Source: Arion vulgaris (lineage: Eukaryota; Mollusca; Gastropoda; Stylommatophora; Arionidae). Taken from it: DNA of 64,000 nt. Below, piece by piece: positions 10,750-21,885 of this stretch. Position 1 is the first letter of the stretch. The number at the start of each line of letters is the position of its first letter. The stretch lies in NCBI GenBank assembly GCA_020796225.1, contig CM036761.1, positions 37,449,428 to 37,513,427 of the forward strand, read 5' to 3'. The translations under genes and the position numbers were made by a program. The notes beneath the pieces are model-generated. The model was not told where the DNA came from and did not search any database. It worked only from the letters and a program-made list of their open reading frames with translations.

Positions 10750-11350
10750 TATGATGCTATATTAAATTATAAAAAAAACTCTTGTGGTTTCGGGAGTAGC
10801 GAAGAAAAGAACATCCCTCTACATGTCCTAAAATGTGACTTGGGTGGGTCCGATCAGCCCATTCTATTTAGCTACAGAAACAAGAAATGTTTTTGTCTAT
10901 GCCTTATATACCTTTGGGAGCAATAAGGACTAATGTTTTTTTTTTTTAAAGTAAACGCAGTGCTGGAATTACCCGTGGCAATGTCCAAAAAAAAAAACAA
11001 CCCAACCCAAGAGAAGACATGCAATTAGAAGACGCTATATTAAAAAGGCAAATTAGAAAAAAAGTGTTGAAATTAGCTCACCAAATAAAAGAGAAACAAT
11101 ATTATAGCAGTAAGTTTAAAAAAAAAAATCTTATTGTTATAGTTAGATTATTCATTTCATTGTTACAGTTAGTGTAAAGAAAAAATGTCCTGGTCTCATA
11201 CCTATAATTCCTATACTTATTTGTATTATGTTGATAAATCACGATAGCCCTGAAAAACGGTGATAAGTTTGAAAACATGTATCTAATGTAGATAATAACA
11301 AATAATCATAGAAATGTTAACTGAGACTGAAACATACAGTAGACTATATA
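10750..11350. other. No recognised feature
   Basis: AT-rich sequence with several homopolymer A or T runs. No exon or window repeat recognised. Confidence 0.4.
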
Positions 11351-11354
11351 CCGT

Positions 11355-11850
11355 TCATCATCATCAAGGTGCGTATCCTTTATAGGACGTTGCTCTCTTT
11401 GCAGCACATCTGAAATTCACTCCGTTCTAGCCAGTTCACCCAATGTCGATGGTCATATCATGGTTTCTTATATCGTAGCCATCTTCTTGGTCTGCCTCTG
11501 AGTTCTGGGACCTGCCCTCTAGTATTGTTCTTTCCAAGCCATCGTGACGCTTGATGTGACCAAAGTATGTAATTTTTCTGTATAGTATGTTGTTTATCAG
11601 TCAATTCTCTTTAACATTTAGTTCTTTCAGGACATCAGTGTTCTTTCTTTTTTCTGTCCATGGTATTCGTAGGATATTTCTGTAGCATTTAGTTTCGAAG
11701 GACTGGATTTTCATTCTTAATTTTTGTGTAATAGTCCATGATTCACAACCATAAGTAGCCACTGGGACTTACGCATATTTGCTCTTACATCCGATGTTAC
11801 ATCACCACCCATTCTTGACTTACTTATACGCACTTTCCGCTTAAGTTGGA
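11355..11850 (-). mobile_element. LINE C-terminal fragment (group LD)
   Basis: Minus-strand translation contains NHDMTIDIG and an SFETKCYRNILRIPWTEKRK stretch followed by a KITYFGHIKRHDGLERTILEG motif block (frame changes occur). These resemble the C-terminal region of RTE/BovB-like ORF2 proteins. Upstream on that strand a YGCESWTI-like stretch is visible. Dead, 5'-truncated copy. Confidence 0.7.
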
Positions 11851-11858
11851 GTTCATCA

Positions 11859-11912
11859 GCCAAAGAATGACACGGAGCCAAAGAATGACACGGAGCCAAA
11901 GAATGACACGGA
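11859..11912. repeat. 18-bp triplicate
   Basis: Three perfect tandem copies of gccaaagaatgacacgga. Confidence 0.95.
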
Positions 11913-12189
11913 ACGTTCAATACGTTCGCATCGAAATATATATCCATCATTTTCGTTTAGTCCTCAACTAGAAGTCGTTCAGCAGTCTAATATTTTTTAC
12001 AAACTAAATAAGCACTATGCTTTGACTTTCGCCCATTTTGGACTTTTACGTCTGAGATAGCTAGCTCTCTAGTTGGATGTAAGAGCAAGGCATTGCTCAT
12101 ACTGTATAAGCAGCCAGGAACAGTTTCATTACACAAATGTCCAATACACTTTCAGGAACAGTAAGTTCTTTTAAGTTTATTCCGGCAAT

Positions 12190-12460
12190 TTACTGGTTAT
12201 TCTTTAATATCATTAAAGGGATTGTACGGCGACAGTCGGACTTCATTTAACCGTTTTCCCCATAAGGCCTGGTCACTCTTCACACGCCCCCTGCATAAAG
12301 TAATGCACACAGCTCGAACTCCGTAGCTTCGGCAACAATCCCAAGGGATCTGCGAGAAAATGTTAACCCATGAACCGAACGACGAAGTCAGGATTCGAAC
12401 CCACGATCTTCAGACCGCAAGGCCAACTGTTTAACCACTTCCGTCACAGAAACCGTCCAA
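12190..12460 (-). mobile_element. SINE family S4, tRNA-derived
   Basis: On the minus strand a tRNA-like head (gtgacggaagtggttaaaca, B box gggttcgaatcc) is followed by a body with cttgggattgttgccgaagc and tacggagttcgagc. The body recurs at 14797-14965 on the plus strand. Confidence 0.75.
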
Positions 12461-12464
12461 ATAT

Positions 12465-13420
12465 ATCATAAGGTATATTACAATTTTTGCATTCTTATTT
12501 TCATCAGCCAGTTTAAAAAAAAAAAATTTTGAGTTCATTCTGGACAGATCTATTTGTTCTTTTCTCTGTTCTTGGTATATGGAAGACTCTTCTGTGACAC
12601 CTACATCGAAACAGTGTTGCTTTCTTTCCTGGGAGTGACTATACTGGTCCATGCCATAGCCATTGTCTCTTACAGAGATCATCTGCTAACAGTCTTAAGT
12701 TTTGGGACCATAACCATTGTTGATTGTTCCATCACATATTCACCACCTGCTCCCGCGTCTTTACGCTACACTGCAGTGGGGGTGAGGCCTAAACTGGTGC
12801 GCCGCCTTGCACAAGGGCCTCACAACCCTATGGCGTAGAATTTGGAGATTAGATAACCAGTTCCCATTTATTGCTACCTCCCCTCCACGCACAAAAGAAC
12901 CAATTTCAGCTGAGTCGTCTAGAGCTTGCCTTAATCGGTAAGCAATCCAAATTGATGTCTATTTGTTTTGTGTTACTACACCGGCGTTGAAACAAATTAT
13001 CAACAGAGGTTGTAAAAGTAGGGAATGGAGGGAAGAAAGTACTGAATTCAAGTAGGCTTTTAATTAAAAAACTGTTAAATTGGAAGATGAAAGAGATAAT
13101 AGAAACAATGAAATGTACATAACACATATGTACAGTCCAGGCCCGTATTAAAATATTCACTGGGTGTTCCTATTCTGCCAAAAATGAATATATCACTACA
13201 TGTTTCAGTAATATGCATGACTGCACATTCTCAAATGATAAAATGAAAATTTCACTTATAGTGCAGAAATTCTTCACTTGGAATATTTATGCTGTAACAT
13301 AATAACCCCTATCAAATATGCATGCACATCCTTCATTTGAGATGCAAACAACATGGTATAAATCCTATATCTCAACTCATATTTCACATGCTTTAAGAAT
13401 GTGGTTTCTTACGGTCATTA
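12465..13420. other. No assigned gene
   Basis: Overlapping open frames on both strands at 12431-12838 have no convincing splice pair: an acceptor-like ttagcag at about 12685 on the minus strand lacks a matching donor. The rest is unrecognised AT-rich sequence. Confidence 0.35.
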
Positions 13421-13426
13421 TGAATA

Positions 13427-14020
13427 ATGACTAGAGATTGTAAGAATCAACTACCGTCACACAAAGAGTACAATCATGCATGTGCTCTAAGTGACTCAAA
13501 CGAACATGCTCAAGCAAATCCCAGTATGTCTACATATATTATGAATGGTTTGACAACACTGAACACATCACAAGCGATCCATACAATATTGATTTTCGTA
13601 CCGGGTAACGTGGATGTGAAAGGCACTGATCGAGCAGCTCAACTGACTGACACAGCAGTGATCGATGAAGGACGAGCAATGGACAGGCCAGACATCTCCA
13701 ATGCCATAAGAAAAGCAGTTCTAATAGATATTTGTACAGACATATATGAATCTGCATAGCTATACAGAGTGAAAGAAATAAGTAAAATGGCAACTAGGAG
13801 ACATGAACACACCTTGATTAATCAACACATAACTAGAATGATCAGTCACTTTCAGCAAATGGAATGTTGAGGATATTTGAGCATCTATAGACTTGTCTGG
13901 AATGCAATGCTGATGATCCTCATTAATCCCTACCGTCACAACTTTTTAATCTCTTTAGAACTACTAAAAAACATCTTCTATCCACATTTTTACTTAGGTT
14001 TTCATTTTTACTTGTTGCTA
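13427..14020 (+). mobile_element. LINE fragment with RNase H C-terminal half (group LR)
   Basis: The frame reads TLNTSQAIHTILIFVPGNVD, then VKGTDRAAQLTDTAVID. This matches the last RNase H strand-helix block of LINE ORF2 proteins (WVPGH-x-GN-x-x-AD-x-LA). Further motifs of the family tail follow in shifted frames to about 14020. Several stops; not functional. Confidence 0.7.
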
Positions 14021-14033
14021 GATTCATTGAAAT

Positions 14034-14290
14034 CGTCCGTGTGGTTCAAGGGCCCGAAAAGGAAGCAAAGAATAGTACCACTGCAATCTACAAGGCATGT
14101 CATAAGTGGCGACTGAGGTAGGGCATAGGAAGCTACCCTAGTAAATAAAAAAACATCGCAGAAATCGGATGTTCTGGCGTACTTGTAGGTGCATAATTGA
14201 CGCAACGTACAATTGCTCTTAGGTTCAGATCCATACAAATCACAAAGAGTGGTTAACAAGTGGTCGATATGGAGCGTTCTAAGAAAAAGA
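14034..14290 (+). mobile_element. SINE family S3
   Basis: Full-length copy with gcaaagaatag, catcgcagaaatcggatg, caattgctcttaggttcaga and cacaaagagtggttaacaag. It directly follows the LR fragment. Confidence 0.8.
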
Positions 14291-14299
14291 AAGAAGATT

Positions 14300-14550
14300 T
14301 ATTGAAACAGAACTCAAAAAGTTTGACCATTTGGTGAGAATAAACCAGACTACAACAGTTGCATGAACATACAATTGAAAATGGAATCACTGAGAGGAAG
14401 GGGCAGACCAACAAAAGATGGATTGGAGTTACAGACATCTTAAAACTCCACAATACCACATCATATTAAGTGACAGAGCGTGAACTATCTCAGAAACCGA
14501 TCATCAGTTAAACCTGTGACGACTCAGGACAAAAAGAAGAGAAGGACATA
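14300..14550 (+). mobile_element. LINE C-terminal fragment (LC-like)
   Basis: Translation shows KKFDHLVRINQTTTVA and, in other frames, a basic GRPTK motif and a DILKLHNTTS stretch: the tail order of the LC group. Strongly decayed. Confidence 0.5.
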
Positions 14551-14796
14551 AGTAAGAAGACCATGTTGTGTTAACGAGCAGGTAGAAGTTATAGTCATTT
14601 AATAAAATCAGATCCTAACACAATGCACCATCAAAGTAAATGCGAAACTACTAAGACAAGTTCACCAATTCACATATTTTGAAACTGTTATAATATAAAA
14701 TGGAAGATGTTGATCAGAAATAAAGAATAAAATAGACCAGGAGAAAAAAATTCAGAAAATAGAAGGGCATTATATTATATGCAACAAATTAGTGCA

Positions 14797-14965
14797 GTTT
14801 TTTCCAGAGACCCCTAGGATTGTTGCTGGAGCTACGGAGTTCGTGCTTTGTGCAATACTCTCGGCAGGTGGCGTGCCATTTCTGCGGAGAGGACCGAGCC
14901 ATATGGGGTAAAACCGGTGCAATGAAGTCAATCCTTCGGCTTTAAAACCAGCTTTAAAACCCTTT
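14797..14965 (+). mobile_element. SINE family S4, head missing
   Basis: The body block ggattgttgctggagctacg and a ccatatggggtaaaaccggt block match the S4 copy at 12190-12460 (reverse complement). The tRNA-like head is absent. Confidence 0.65.
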
Positions 14966-15581
14966 AGTGTCTATGGAAGTCAAAGTTTTTCAGTTTCATG
15001 GTTTGAAAACAGGTTTTGTTGCATAGAGTCAGCACTGGCATATGGAAAGGAATCATGGACATTAAATAAACAGACAGCATAATCTTTGGAGACCAAATGT
15101 TCAATCAACCAATCTGCCATGATATGTTTTCCCCAGCCAATATTCTTGGACATGTTCACCAAGTCAGTCAGTCTGTGATGTTTCCCCTTAAATCATATGT
15201 GATACGTTTTCCCCAATCACCCACCAAGATCTCTCAACAAGTTTTCAAATCGACTTTTATGTAACCATATCAAACTAACTGCTGTCTCTAAAACTGTGTT
15301 CACAATACTTAACCAAAAAAATGAATATAATAAAACAAATAAATGCTCAAAAAGTTACAGAATTAAAAGGATAGAAATAAAGAATGAAATTAAATATAAC
15401 AAAAAAACACAAAGACTTGAGAGTTTAAGAAACTCACAGCATATTTTTAAACAAAAATGATTTTAAAATTTCAAATGTAAAATAAAACTACCATCTTCTA
15501 AAAATATCATTAGAATAAGTTAAACTTAAAGATTTCATTTTAAAACAATGTTACAGCTTTTAATAGACTCATTGAACTTAC

Positions 15582-15649
15582 CCACCACCTGGATATAACT
15601 TCTGTTGTCCATTCTTTGCTGCCAAAATTTCATCCACAATTTCTTGTGC
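15582..15649 (-). CDS. EPS8: EPS8-family protein, exon following the PTB core
   Basis: Internal exon of 68 nt reading AQEIVDEILAAKNGQQKLYP and then GG. It is bounded by an acceptor ctctcgatccag and a perfect donor gtaagt. Its start phase (0) matches the end phase of the exon at 18682-18849. It corresponds to the segment just after the PTB domain of EPS8 proteins, where an A/Q-E-x-V-D-E-I helix closes the domain. It ends in phase 2, so the next exon must supply one base; I could not find that exon in 1-15575. A LINE RNase H fragment lies only about 130 bp upstream in the intron. Confidence 0.7.
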
Positions 15650-15779
15650 CTGGATCGAGAGAATAAATTTATTTACATTTCTACATGTGATTTTGAATTA
15701 AAAAAACAGCCCTTCTTATGGATTAAACATGGTGTTCCTAACAGTTTCTCAGATGCAAACTTAGTTGCCTGGATTTCTG

Positions 15780-16060
15780 CATCTTAATAGTTTCGACAGA
15801 TTTCACCATTGACAATTTGATCATAACACTAACGATGTTTGGGTATTCTATATACACTTCTGCTCCATCATTCTTTAATGATTTTTTCTACTGAATTATC
15901 CATGTAAACTTGGATCCAGAGATCTTGTGGGTATTCTTTGTTCAGGAAACTGAGTGTGACTGTCATACCCTCTATTTCAGTATATATACCTGGATTGCTA
16001 TTAATAATATAGTAGATTTCCATCTTTGCTACATCTTCTGAAATGCCATCCTGCACAACC
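15780..16060 (-). mobile_element. LINE fragment with RNase H N-terminal half (group LR)
   Basis: The minus-strand frame contains KEYPQDLWIQVYMDNSVEKI. In the next frame, after a one-base shift, come a GGAGVYI-like turn and an NGEICRNY..AEIQATKFA block. This is the start of an RNase H fold (VYTDGS, GGAG, Y-x-AE). The D of the first motif is present, but frameshifts disable it. It is antisense to the LR fragments at 13427 and 30480. Confidence 0.65.
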
Positions 16061-16149
16061 TGAGAGTGTGGACATCCTAGGTTTGGAGGCCATACAACAG
16101 AACGAATTTCAACGATAAACGAAGTCAGTACTTCTACAGCAAAAACAAA

Positions 16150-16388
16150 ATTGGACTACTGAGATGTTACAAGATCTGGTCTAAATATGATAGAAGGTTG
16201 GAGAAGACCATTATATGGAAGGAAGCATCACAGCAAAGATGAGAAGAAGACCACGGAAAAGATGGATTCAGGATGCAACTGGTGATTTGAGAAATACGGC
16301 TGCAGAGGCATATGAGAGAAATTCCAAAGGACTGTTAGGGTTGTAAAATTCTGCTCAGGACAAGCTATTTGATGACGATCCAGATCAT
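16150..16388 (+). mobile_element. LINE tail (group LF)
   Basis: Shares gaagaccacggaaaagatgg, a attcaggatgcaac block and the end ttctgctcaggacaagctat with copies at 25165, 57545 and (reversed) 52200. In the sister copies the frame gives an RRRPRRRWIQD-type motif. Decayed. Confidence 0.65.
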
Positions 16389-16394
16389 CATCAG

Positions 16395-16880
16395 GTGCCG
16401 TGCCTGCTGTCATAGGCGATCATGGATCTCCACAAATCTCTGTCGTTAGTGTTTGCTACTAACTCAGATGTTGATGCTCTTCCGTACCATGAAGTCAGGA
16501 TATCCAAAAATGTTCACTGTCTTTCCCTGTCTCATCTACCCTAGATTTTACAGGTTGCCACAATGTGTTATAAACCTCCCCTTCTCATCACATGCCCGAA
16601 AAATGATGACTGCCGCTTTCTTTTATTGACACGTTTTCTCTGTGTCTTGATCTCATTCAACACTAGTCATTATAGCAGTCCATGTGATTATCATCATTCT
16701 TCTGCAAAACCACATCTGTGTAGCCTCCAGAAATGTTGATATATGTTTATTTATTATCCATGACTCGCATCCATATGTCAGTATTGGCTCTATGCAGCAC
16801 TGGAGAACTCTGATTGAAATTGACAATGATTAGTTGCATTTAACTTCTTTCATTTTCTGGAAAGCTGTTGTTCACCTGAC
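16395..16880 (-). mobile_element. LINE C-terminal fragment (group LE)
   Basis: Reverse copy of the LE tail. It ends at the characteristic gataggcgatcatggatctc-type terminus and extends upstream on the minus strand through the F-GH-MRR motif and the finger-to-thumb region. It abuts the LF tail, so the two LINE tails meet 3' end to 3' end. Confidence 0.7.
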
Positions 16881-17009
16881 CTATTCTATATAGTCTACAG
16901 CTTTACAATTTCTCTTATTACACAATGTACTACTAATACAAACATGATACATATAAGGTTACAATGTACTACTATCACAAACATGACATAACATTTAAAA
17001 GGTTTTAAT

Positions 17010-17179
17010 CAGTGGCGGCTCGTGGTCATTTTTCTTGGTGGGGCCGGCAAAAATTTCAGAAAACGTGGTTTTGGAGTATTTAATATTATTTGTCTATTCC
17101 GGGAAGTTATTACTCCTTTCAGGGAAAGAGCAAATACTGGAGCCGGGCCCCACTGGCCTTTAATGACGAGCCGCCCCTG
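17010..17179. mobile_element. Short inverted-repeat element, probable hAT-type MITE
   Basis: 170 bp with terminal inverted repeats: left cagtggcggctcgt, right (reverse complement) caggggcggctcgt. Internal blocks near both ends are also complementary (ggggccgg and ggggcccgg). Flanks gttttaat and ctattaat agree at 6 of 8 positions, as expected for an old 8-bp target-site duplication. No coding capacity. Confidence 0.65.
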
Positions 17180-17504
17180 CTATTAATATTACACAAAAAA
17201 CTCTTACAATGCACAATTAAAATGTACAGCTAATGAAATCACAATAAGAAGATCTAGAGAGTACCTAAAACTATACAATTTATACCCCCTAATGTTTATG
17301 GCTTTTATTATGATGGCAAACATGTTATTTGATCGCCTCTTGGTGTTTGTTCCTCAATTATAGAGGTTGTCTTCTTACTCACTATCTTGCCTTCTAGTAT
17401 GGGTTTGAACAGGGTGTCATGTATCTTGTCTCAAACAATATTGTCTTTGTATACTTTTATTTTAACTCTATTAATATTACTGCATAGAATAGACCTAGTT
17501 TACG

Positions 17505-17575
17505 GTATGGAGAAATCACTTGCAGGCCCTATGTAAAGTATAACGGTACGAGAGGAATTATTATTATTTTATAGA
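17505..17575 (+). mobile_element. Very short 3' end of LINE LG
   Basis: About 65 bp (ggtatggagaaatcacttgc ... acggtacgagaggaattatt) matches the extreme 3' end of the LG copy at 41885-41950, then enters an (att)n-like tail. Confidence 0.8.
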
Positions 17576-17599
17576 CCTAGTTTGACTAGTTCTGACTCT

Positions 17600-18345
17600 T
17601 TGTTTATTTCCATTTCTATCTATATCCACTTCGTGTTCGTCCCGTCTTGACACATAAGACTTCTACAAAAGATTTCCATTGTTGCCATTCTGCCGTCTTT
17701 CTAACATTGTTTTTTTTTTGGTCGAACTTTGGATGTGCTTGCCCTACAGATTGCAGAGGTTAAACGGGAGCAATGTACTTGTGTTCTTTGCGCATACCAC
17801 ACAGATCAAAAAGAGTAGTTAACTTGGTTGATTTTTTTTTCTTCTTCCGATCCAGAAGCACTTGAGCTTTCAGCTCTTCGGCTCGGTGCCATGAACATCG
17901 TAATCCTTCGGTTCGGTGCCACGACACGAACACCGTGAATCTGGGGAATCTGTGGTTTTTCTGTCAGCCCGCAGAATTTAACCCGCACTCACAGAGGGCT
18001 AGTCACCCGCAGTCAAACGCTGTACGAACACGCTGGGCAGGCGGGCAACTTGGTTGATAAAAATGAATGTAAACAAACAAAAGCAACTGTTTCCTATGTC
18101 AGACTGCAACATCTCAACCCTCTATCCACAATTCTTCACCATGCTTCTTTTCCAGTCCATCGGAAAATTGTTCTAGTCGATGCCCCTACTGGCATCCAAC
18201 ATACACGACCAATCCATCTTCTTTTAATTATGGTCTCCAATGATACACATATTGTTTGTTTTAGAAACTGTTCATTTGCTCAGAAAACTTGAAGGGTTCT
18301 TTTTAAGCATTTATTTTATAATATCTCAAATTTTGTATATTTCCA
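17600..18345 (-). mobile_element. LINE C-terminal fragment (group LH), interrupted
   Basis: Pieces at about 17600-17712 and 18120-18345 match consecutive parts of the LH copies at 62265-62690 and 58815-59240 (tgacacataa, ttgttgccattctgccg, tgcccctactggcat, cagaaaacttg). The gap is filled by about 110 bp resembling the tail of an S3-like SINE, an S1 SINE and more unassigned sequence. Confidence 0.7.
17833..18046 (-). mobile_element. SINE family S1 with perfect target-site duplication
   Basis: 214-bp S1 copy on the minus strand flanked by aacttggttgat at 17821-17832 and 18047-18058, a perfect 12-bp duplication. Its tRNA-like head (degenerate B box here) is at the right end and the A-rich tail at the left. 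It is nested in the LH LINE fragment. Confidence 0.9.
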
Positions 18346-18681
18346 TGAATTACACTCTATTCTTGTGTATTATCTACAGCTGAACGAATTTAATATTGTG
18401 TGATCCACGACGATGTCAAATCCTCAATAGATAATACAATACTGATCCTCAACTTTAGAGCATGTGTGCAGGATGAAGGCAATAATAACAGTTTGGAAGA
18501 GGCATTAAAAAAGTGTACACATACAAGCCATGCAGAGCTTAAGACAATGGTAAAGATTGGAAATTTAAGAAACTCATTACATTTGATGTAGAGATGGTAG
18601 CTGTTATAACACATTCACAGACAATCTCACCACTTGAATTACTGGTATATGAGGATAGAAAATAAACCTATGATAACTTAC

Positions 18682-18849
18682 AGGCGCCTTGCTGCTTTGA
18701 AAAATGTGCATGTCTGCTTGTGAGGATCGTTTCTTGGGGTCATCGATAACTGTGAAGAGGATAAGGTTGTTGTATATCTCCCGACGGTCATTCTTGAAAA
18801 CAGCTGTAGGGTCCTGTATCAGTTGGATAGGGAACTTCTCAAGTTCTTC
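18682..18849 (-). CDS. EPS8: EPS8-family protein, second half of PTB domain
   Basis: Internal exon of 168 nt (56 codons, phase 0 to 0) with acceptor ttaatttcacag and donor gtaagt. It reads EELEKFPIQLIQDPTAVF, then a RREIYNNLILFTVIDDP block, and ends DMHIFQSSKAP. In EPS8 proteins the matching PTB segment has an E-ELE-FP strand, an L-AL/F-V strand and a DLHLFQC strand that precede the C-terminal helix. EPS8 proteins are cytoplasmic adaptors that cap and bundle actin filaments and link receptor kinases to Rac through ABI1 and SOS1. No stop or frameshift is visible. Confidence 0.85.
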
Positions 18850-18924
18850 CTGTGAAATTAATTTTTGGAAACATAAATAGGTATAAGAGGCAAAAGTGCA
18901 TTAAGTACACATTCTTCTCTTACG

Positions 18925-19165
18925 AACGCTCCATACCGACTACCTGTTAACCACTCTTTGTGATTTGTATGTGATCTGAGCCTAAGAGCGATTGTACGTT
19001 GTTCAAGTTATGCGCCTACAAGTAGGTCAGCATATCCGATTTCTACGACGCTTTTTATTTACTAGGGTAGCTTCACTAGGCCCCTACCTCAGTCCCCTCT
19101 TACGACATGCCTTGTAGGTCGCAGTGTTACTATTCTTTACTACCCTTGAGGGCCCCAGCAACACA
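18925..19165 (-). mobile_element. SINE family S3
   Basis: Reverse copy: gaacgctcc at its tail, then ccactctttgtgatttg, cctaagagcgattgtac, tccgatttctacgacgct and ttacgacatgccttgtaggt. It lies in the intron just upstream of the 18682-18849 exon. Confidence 0.8.
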
Positions 19166-19389
19166 CGGGCTATAGACACATATAAAACTAGTGTACATTG
19201 AATGTAAAACAAATATATCTTCAACATAATATAGTGAAAAATTACAGTGTACATTCTTTACAACAGTAGTCCAGTGTATAGCCGTGTTCAATATTTGTTT
19301 ATGTCAAGTTTATCTTTTTACCTTTCTCTAATCCTGTTTTGCCTCACAGTGTCAGGATAAGAAACGATTAATAGAACGGGCTTTTGTGT

Positions 19390-19790
19390 GAGTTTCATAA
19401 ATAGTGCTTTTCACTGCCGCTTATATTTCTGAGGTTCCCCTTTTGCTTTGTATCGATTGTATCGGAGAAACATTGCTCTTTGAGGTGCACTGTCTGTTGG
19501 TAATCTGCTTATGTGGCCGAACAATTTAATTTGTTGTTTCTTGATGAAGTTCAGTACTGATATTGTACCCACTTTTTCTGATGTCTTCATTTCTAAACCG
19601 GTCTCTTCTTGATAATCCCAGCATTTTGCTTAGACAGTTCATTTAAATTTTTAAAAATATCTTTTAATTTGTCTCTAAAAGTTTGCATATAAGATAGTTA
19701 TGCTCTTTATGTCTGATCCCTAACATTTGTCGTGCTATTGTGTTCGCCATGATGTGGTAGATTAGTTTATATGTCACCCGGTGTAAAGTC
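19390..19790 (-). mobile_element. LINE C-terminal fragment (LC-like)
   Basis: Minus-strand translation across frames gives an RNEDIRK-type stretch, a NKLNCSAT..ADYQQT stretch equivalent to IKWFGH..RLPTD, and earlier an LSYMQTFRDKLKDIFKNLNE stretch. Motif order fits a LINE tail; heavily decayed. Confidence 0.45.
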
Positions 19791-19799
19791 GAGTGCATA

Positions 19800-20745
19800 G
19801 TTAAAATACATAAACGGACTTCTTGATAATACAATCTCTAGTTACTATTTTCTAATGTCTATACTAGTGTGGCTTAGCGAGCTGGCGTGTCGCCAATATA
19901 ACATACACACTGCTATTGTAAGTATACAGTTAATTTAAGCTATTGTTGTTGTGACTTGATGACTAACAGAAGAACGACAATGAAGAAATCAGATACATAG
20001 GCGTATACAACAATAAGAAACCAATATTGAACCTTAGGTAACATGAAAATGGGAAAGTGAAGAAAAGTACATCTTTTCTTCTAATATCATTTCATGTGAT
20101 AATTATCGCATTATCTGCATCTTAACAACGATATCAATACTGCTCACGTAATGTCCAGGGATTTCAGTACAGATCATGCATATTATAGTACCAGGGGATC
20201 AATGGATAACCAACTGTCAGAGGATTATGTAAGGCTTGTCAAAAGATAAAAAGAAATGTATCCTATACACTTCTTCAAAATCGACTACAAACATTGCTAT
20301 AAAATGTTTACCATCTTAAAATTACATCGGGGACACTCGCCGGTTTACGGAGTTTATGTACTGCCGCTGAGATCTTCATGTGTAAGAAAGAGATCGTAGC
20401 ACACATGCTTATTCATCAAAATGTCATGAGGATGGTCCAATCAATCATAATCTACAAAGTTATATACCTATTTCATTAACTCCAGTAAAGACAAGTAGGC
20501 TGCTTTTCACACACAAAATATTGATAAAACCATCTTATATATCCCCGCGTCAACAGTGACATTTACGTTGTATGCTTGCCCTATTAACCTAGGCTACAAA
20601 GTAGACACCCGATCTCTCAAAGCGTTCAGGTCTTGATAGTAAGCTCTAGATGTATTCCAGCCAAAAGCTCGAACACAAACAACTTTTGAAAGATCAAACA
20701 ACGAGATTACATATCTGTATTCACTTCATTTAAAAAAAAAGAAAG
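19800..20745. other. No recognised gene
   Basis: Intronic sequence of the EPS8 locus. A short PISLTPVK stretch at about 20470 is reminiscent of the LINE RT motif YRPISL, but the surroundings do not support a call. Confidence 0.35.
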
Positions 20746-20749
20746 TCTT

Positions 20750-20965
20750 AGTGAAGTTTCCAGTCGGGATGCACTTTAAATTTTATCTTGAAATACAGAC
20801 TTGGATTTCTCACAGAATCATTGTCTCGCAGCCATAAGTTGCTAAGGAAAAAATACATGTTATTAAAACATTTATACCAGTTTCCTTTGATAGGTTGCGT
20901 AGTTCTTTTAATGTCTGCACAACCATGTTCACTCTTCGTTTTATCTTCTTTATAACATTGTCGTC
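20750..20965 (-). mobile_element. LINE thumb-region fragment (LD-like)
   Basis: The minus-strand frame reads CFNNMYFFLSNLWLRDNDSV, then SLYFKIKFKVHPD. This resembles the segment before the LTYGCETW motif of RTE-like ORF2 proteins (a K-FY-L-N-W ... S-TKL-IYK stretch). No other domain present. Confidence 0.45.
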
Positions 20966-21478
20966 GCTTGTTAGCAATGAGCCTAAATATAACTATTATA
21001 TAACAAAACGACTTGGACACTAAGTGCTGCATGCACGATGGTAGAATCTCGAAGGAATCATATATATGGTCAATTGGCAACTGGTACTAGATAGTATGGG
21101 CGTAAATTACTACGCTTCATTGACATCTGCAAGCTTGATGTAACATCATGCAGCATAGACCTGTTGCAGAATTGAGAACTGTTGGCCAGAGAGAGGCAGG
21201 CATGGCGAGTGGGAGTGTTGGATGAAACAAAAATAAAAGAGAAACGATATCACATATCGAGGCAAAAGAGAGTGCAGAGAAATCACACTTTACATCAGCT
21301 CCAATAACCATTTTAACCTGCAGAAACTGTAACAAGGATTGTCACTACGGAATAGACCACTATAGCCACAATAAACGATGTGACTGACACAAAATATACT
21401 ACAGACTCAAAACCTATAGTCTCCTGAGTCACAGAGGCGATGAATATTGAAAGGATATATATCATTCCTATATATCAC

Positions 21479-21596
21479 ACCATTCGGAAAGCAATGGCAA
21501 ACTACTGAAAGTATAAGTAGTGCCTAGAAAATCGACGACCTGTTTACTGTGTTGATGGGGAAGTCCTGTAAAGGATATGCCATGATTTTCACCAAT
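21479..21596 (+). mobile_element. SINE family S2, tail half
   Basis: gcaatggcaaactactgaaa, gtgcctagaaaatcgacgac and ggatatgccatgattttcac match the 3' half of full S2 copies (60172-60413). The head is missing. Intronic, about 290 bp downstream of the EPS8 exon at 21886. Confidence 0.8.
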
Positions 21597-21885
21597 TTCA
21601 TATATCTGTAACAGAATGATCTGTCCATAATTATTCAAATAACATGCATATATCGTTGGACATTGACATTGCAAAACATTCATACAGCCACCAGGATCAC
21701 TAATCCTAACATATTATGCACAATAATGCATTAATAACTAAATATGGAACATACACTTGTACGTATAAACCACTAATTTAGATATTCACAAGCAACTAAT
21801 CAGATCACATATCTACGAACACTGCATTACTTTTTCACAACTTGGTTTCCCAACTTTCCCACAATAACCACTAGTATGAACTTAC

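Noticed and set aside
12431..12838. Host exon or second EPS8 exon
   Set aside because: The acceptor-like site has no usable donor and the phase would create a stop after the exon at 15582.
15605..15787. 60-codon plus-strand frame
   Set aside because: Overlaps the EPS8 exon and LINE RNase H fragment, both on the minus strand, with no evidence of its own.
20460..20560. LINE reverse transcriptase fragment (PISLTPVK)
   Set aside because: Too short and without the neighbouring RT motifs.
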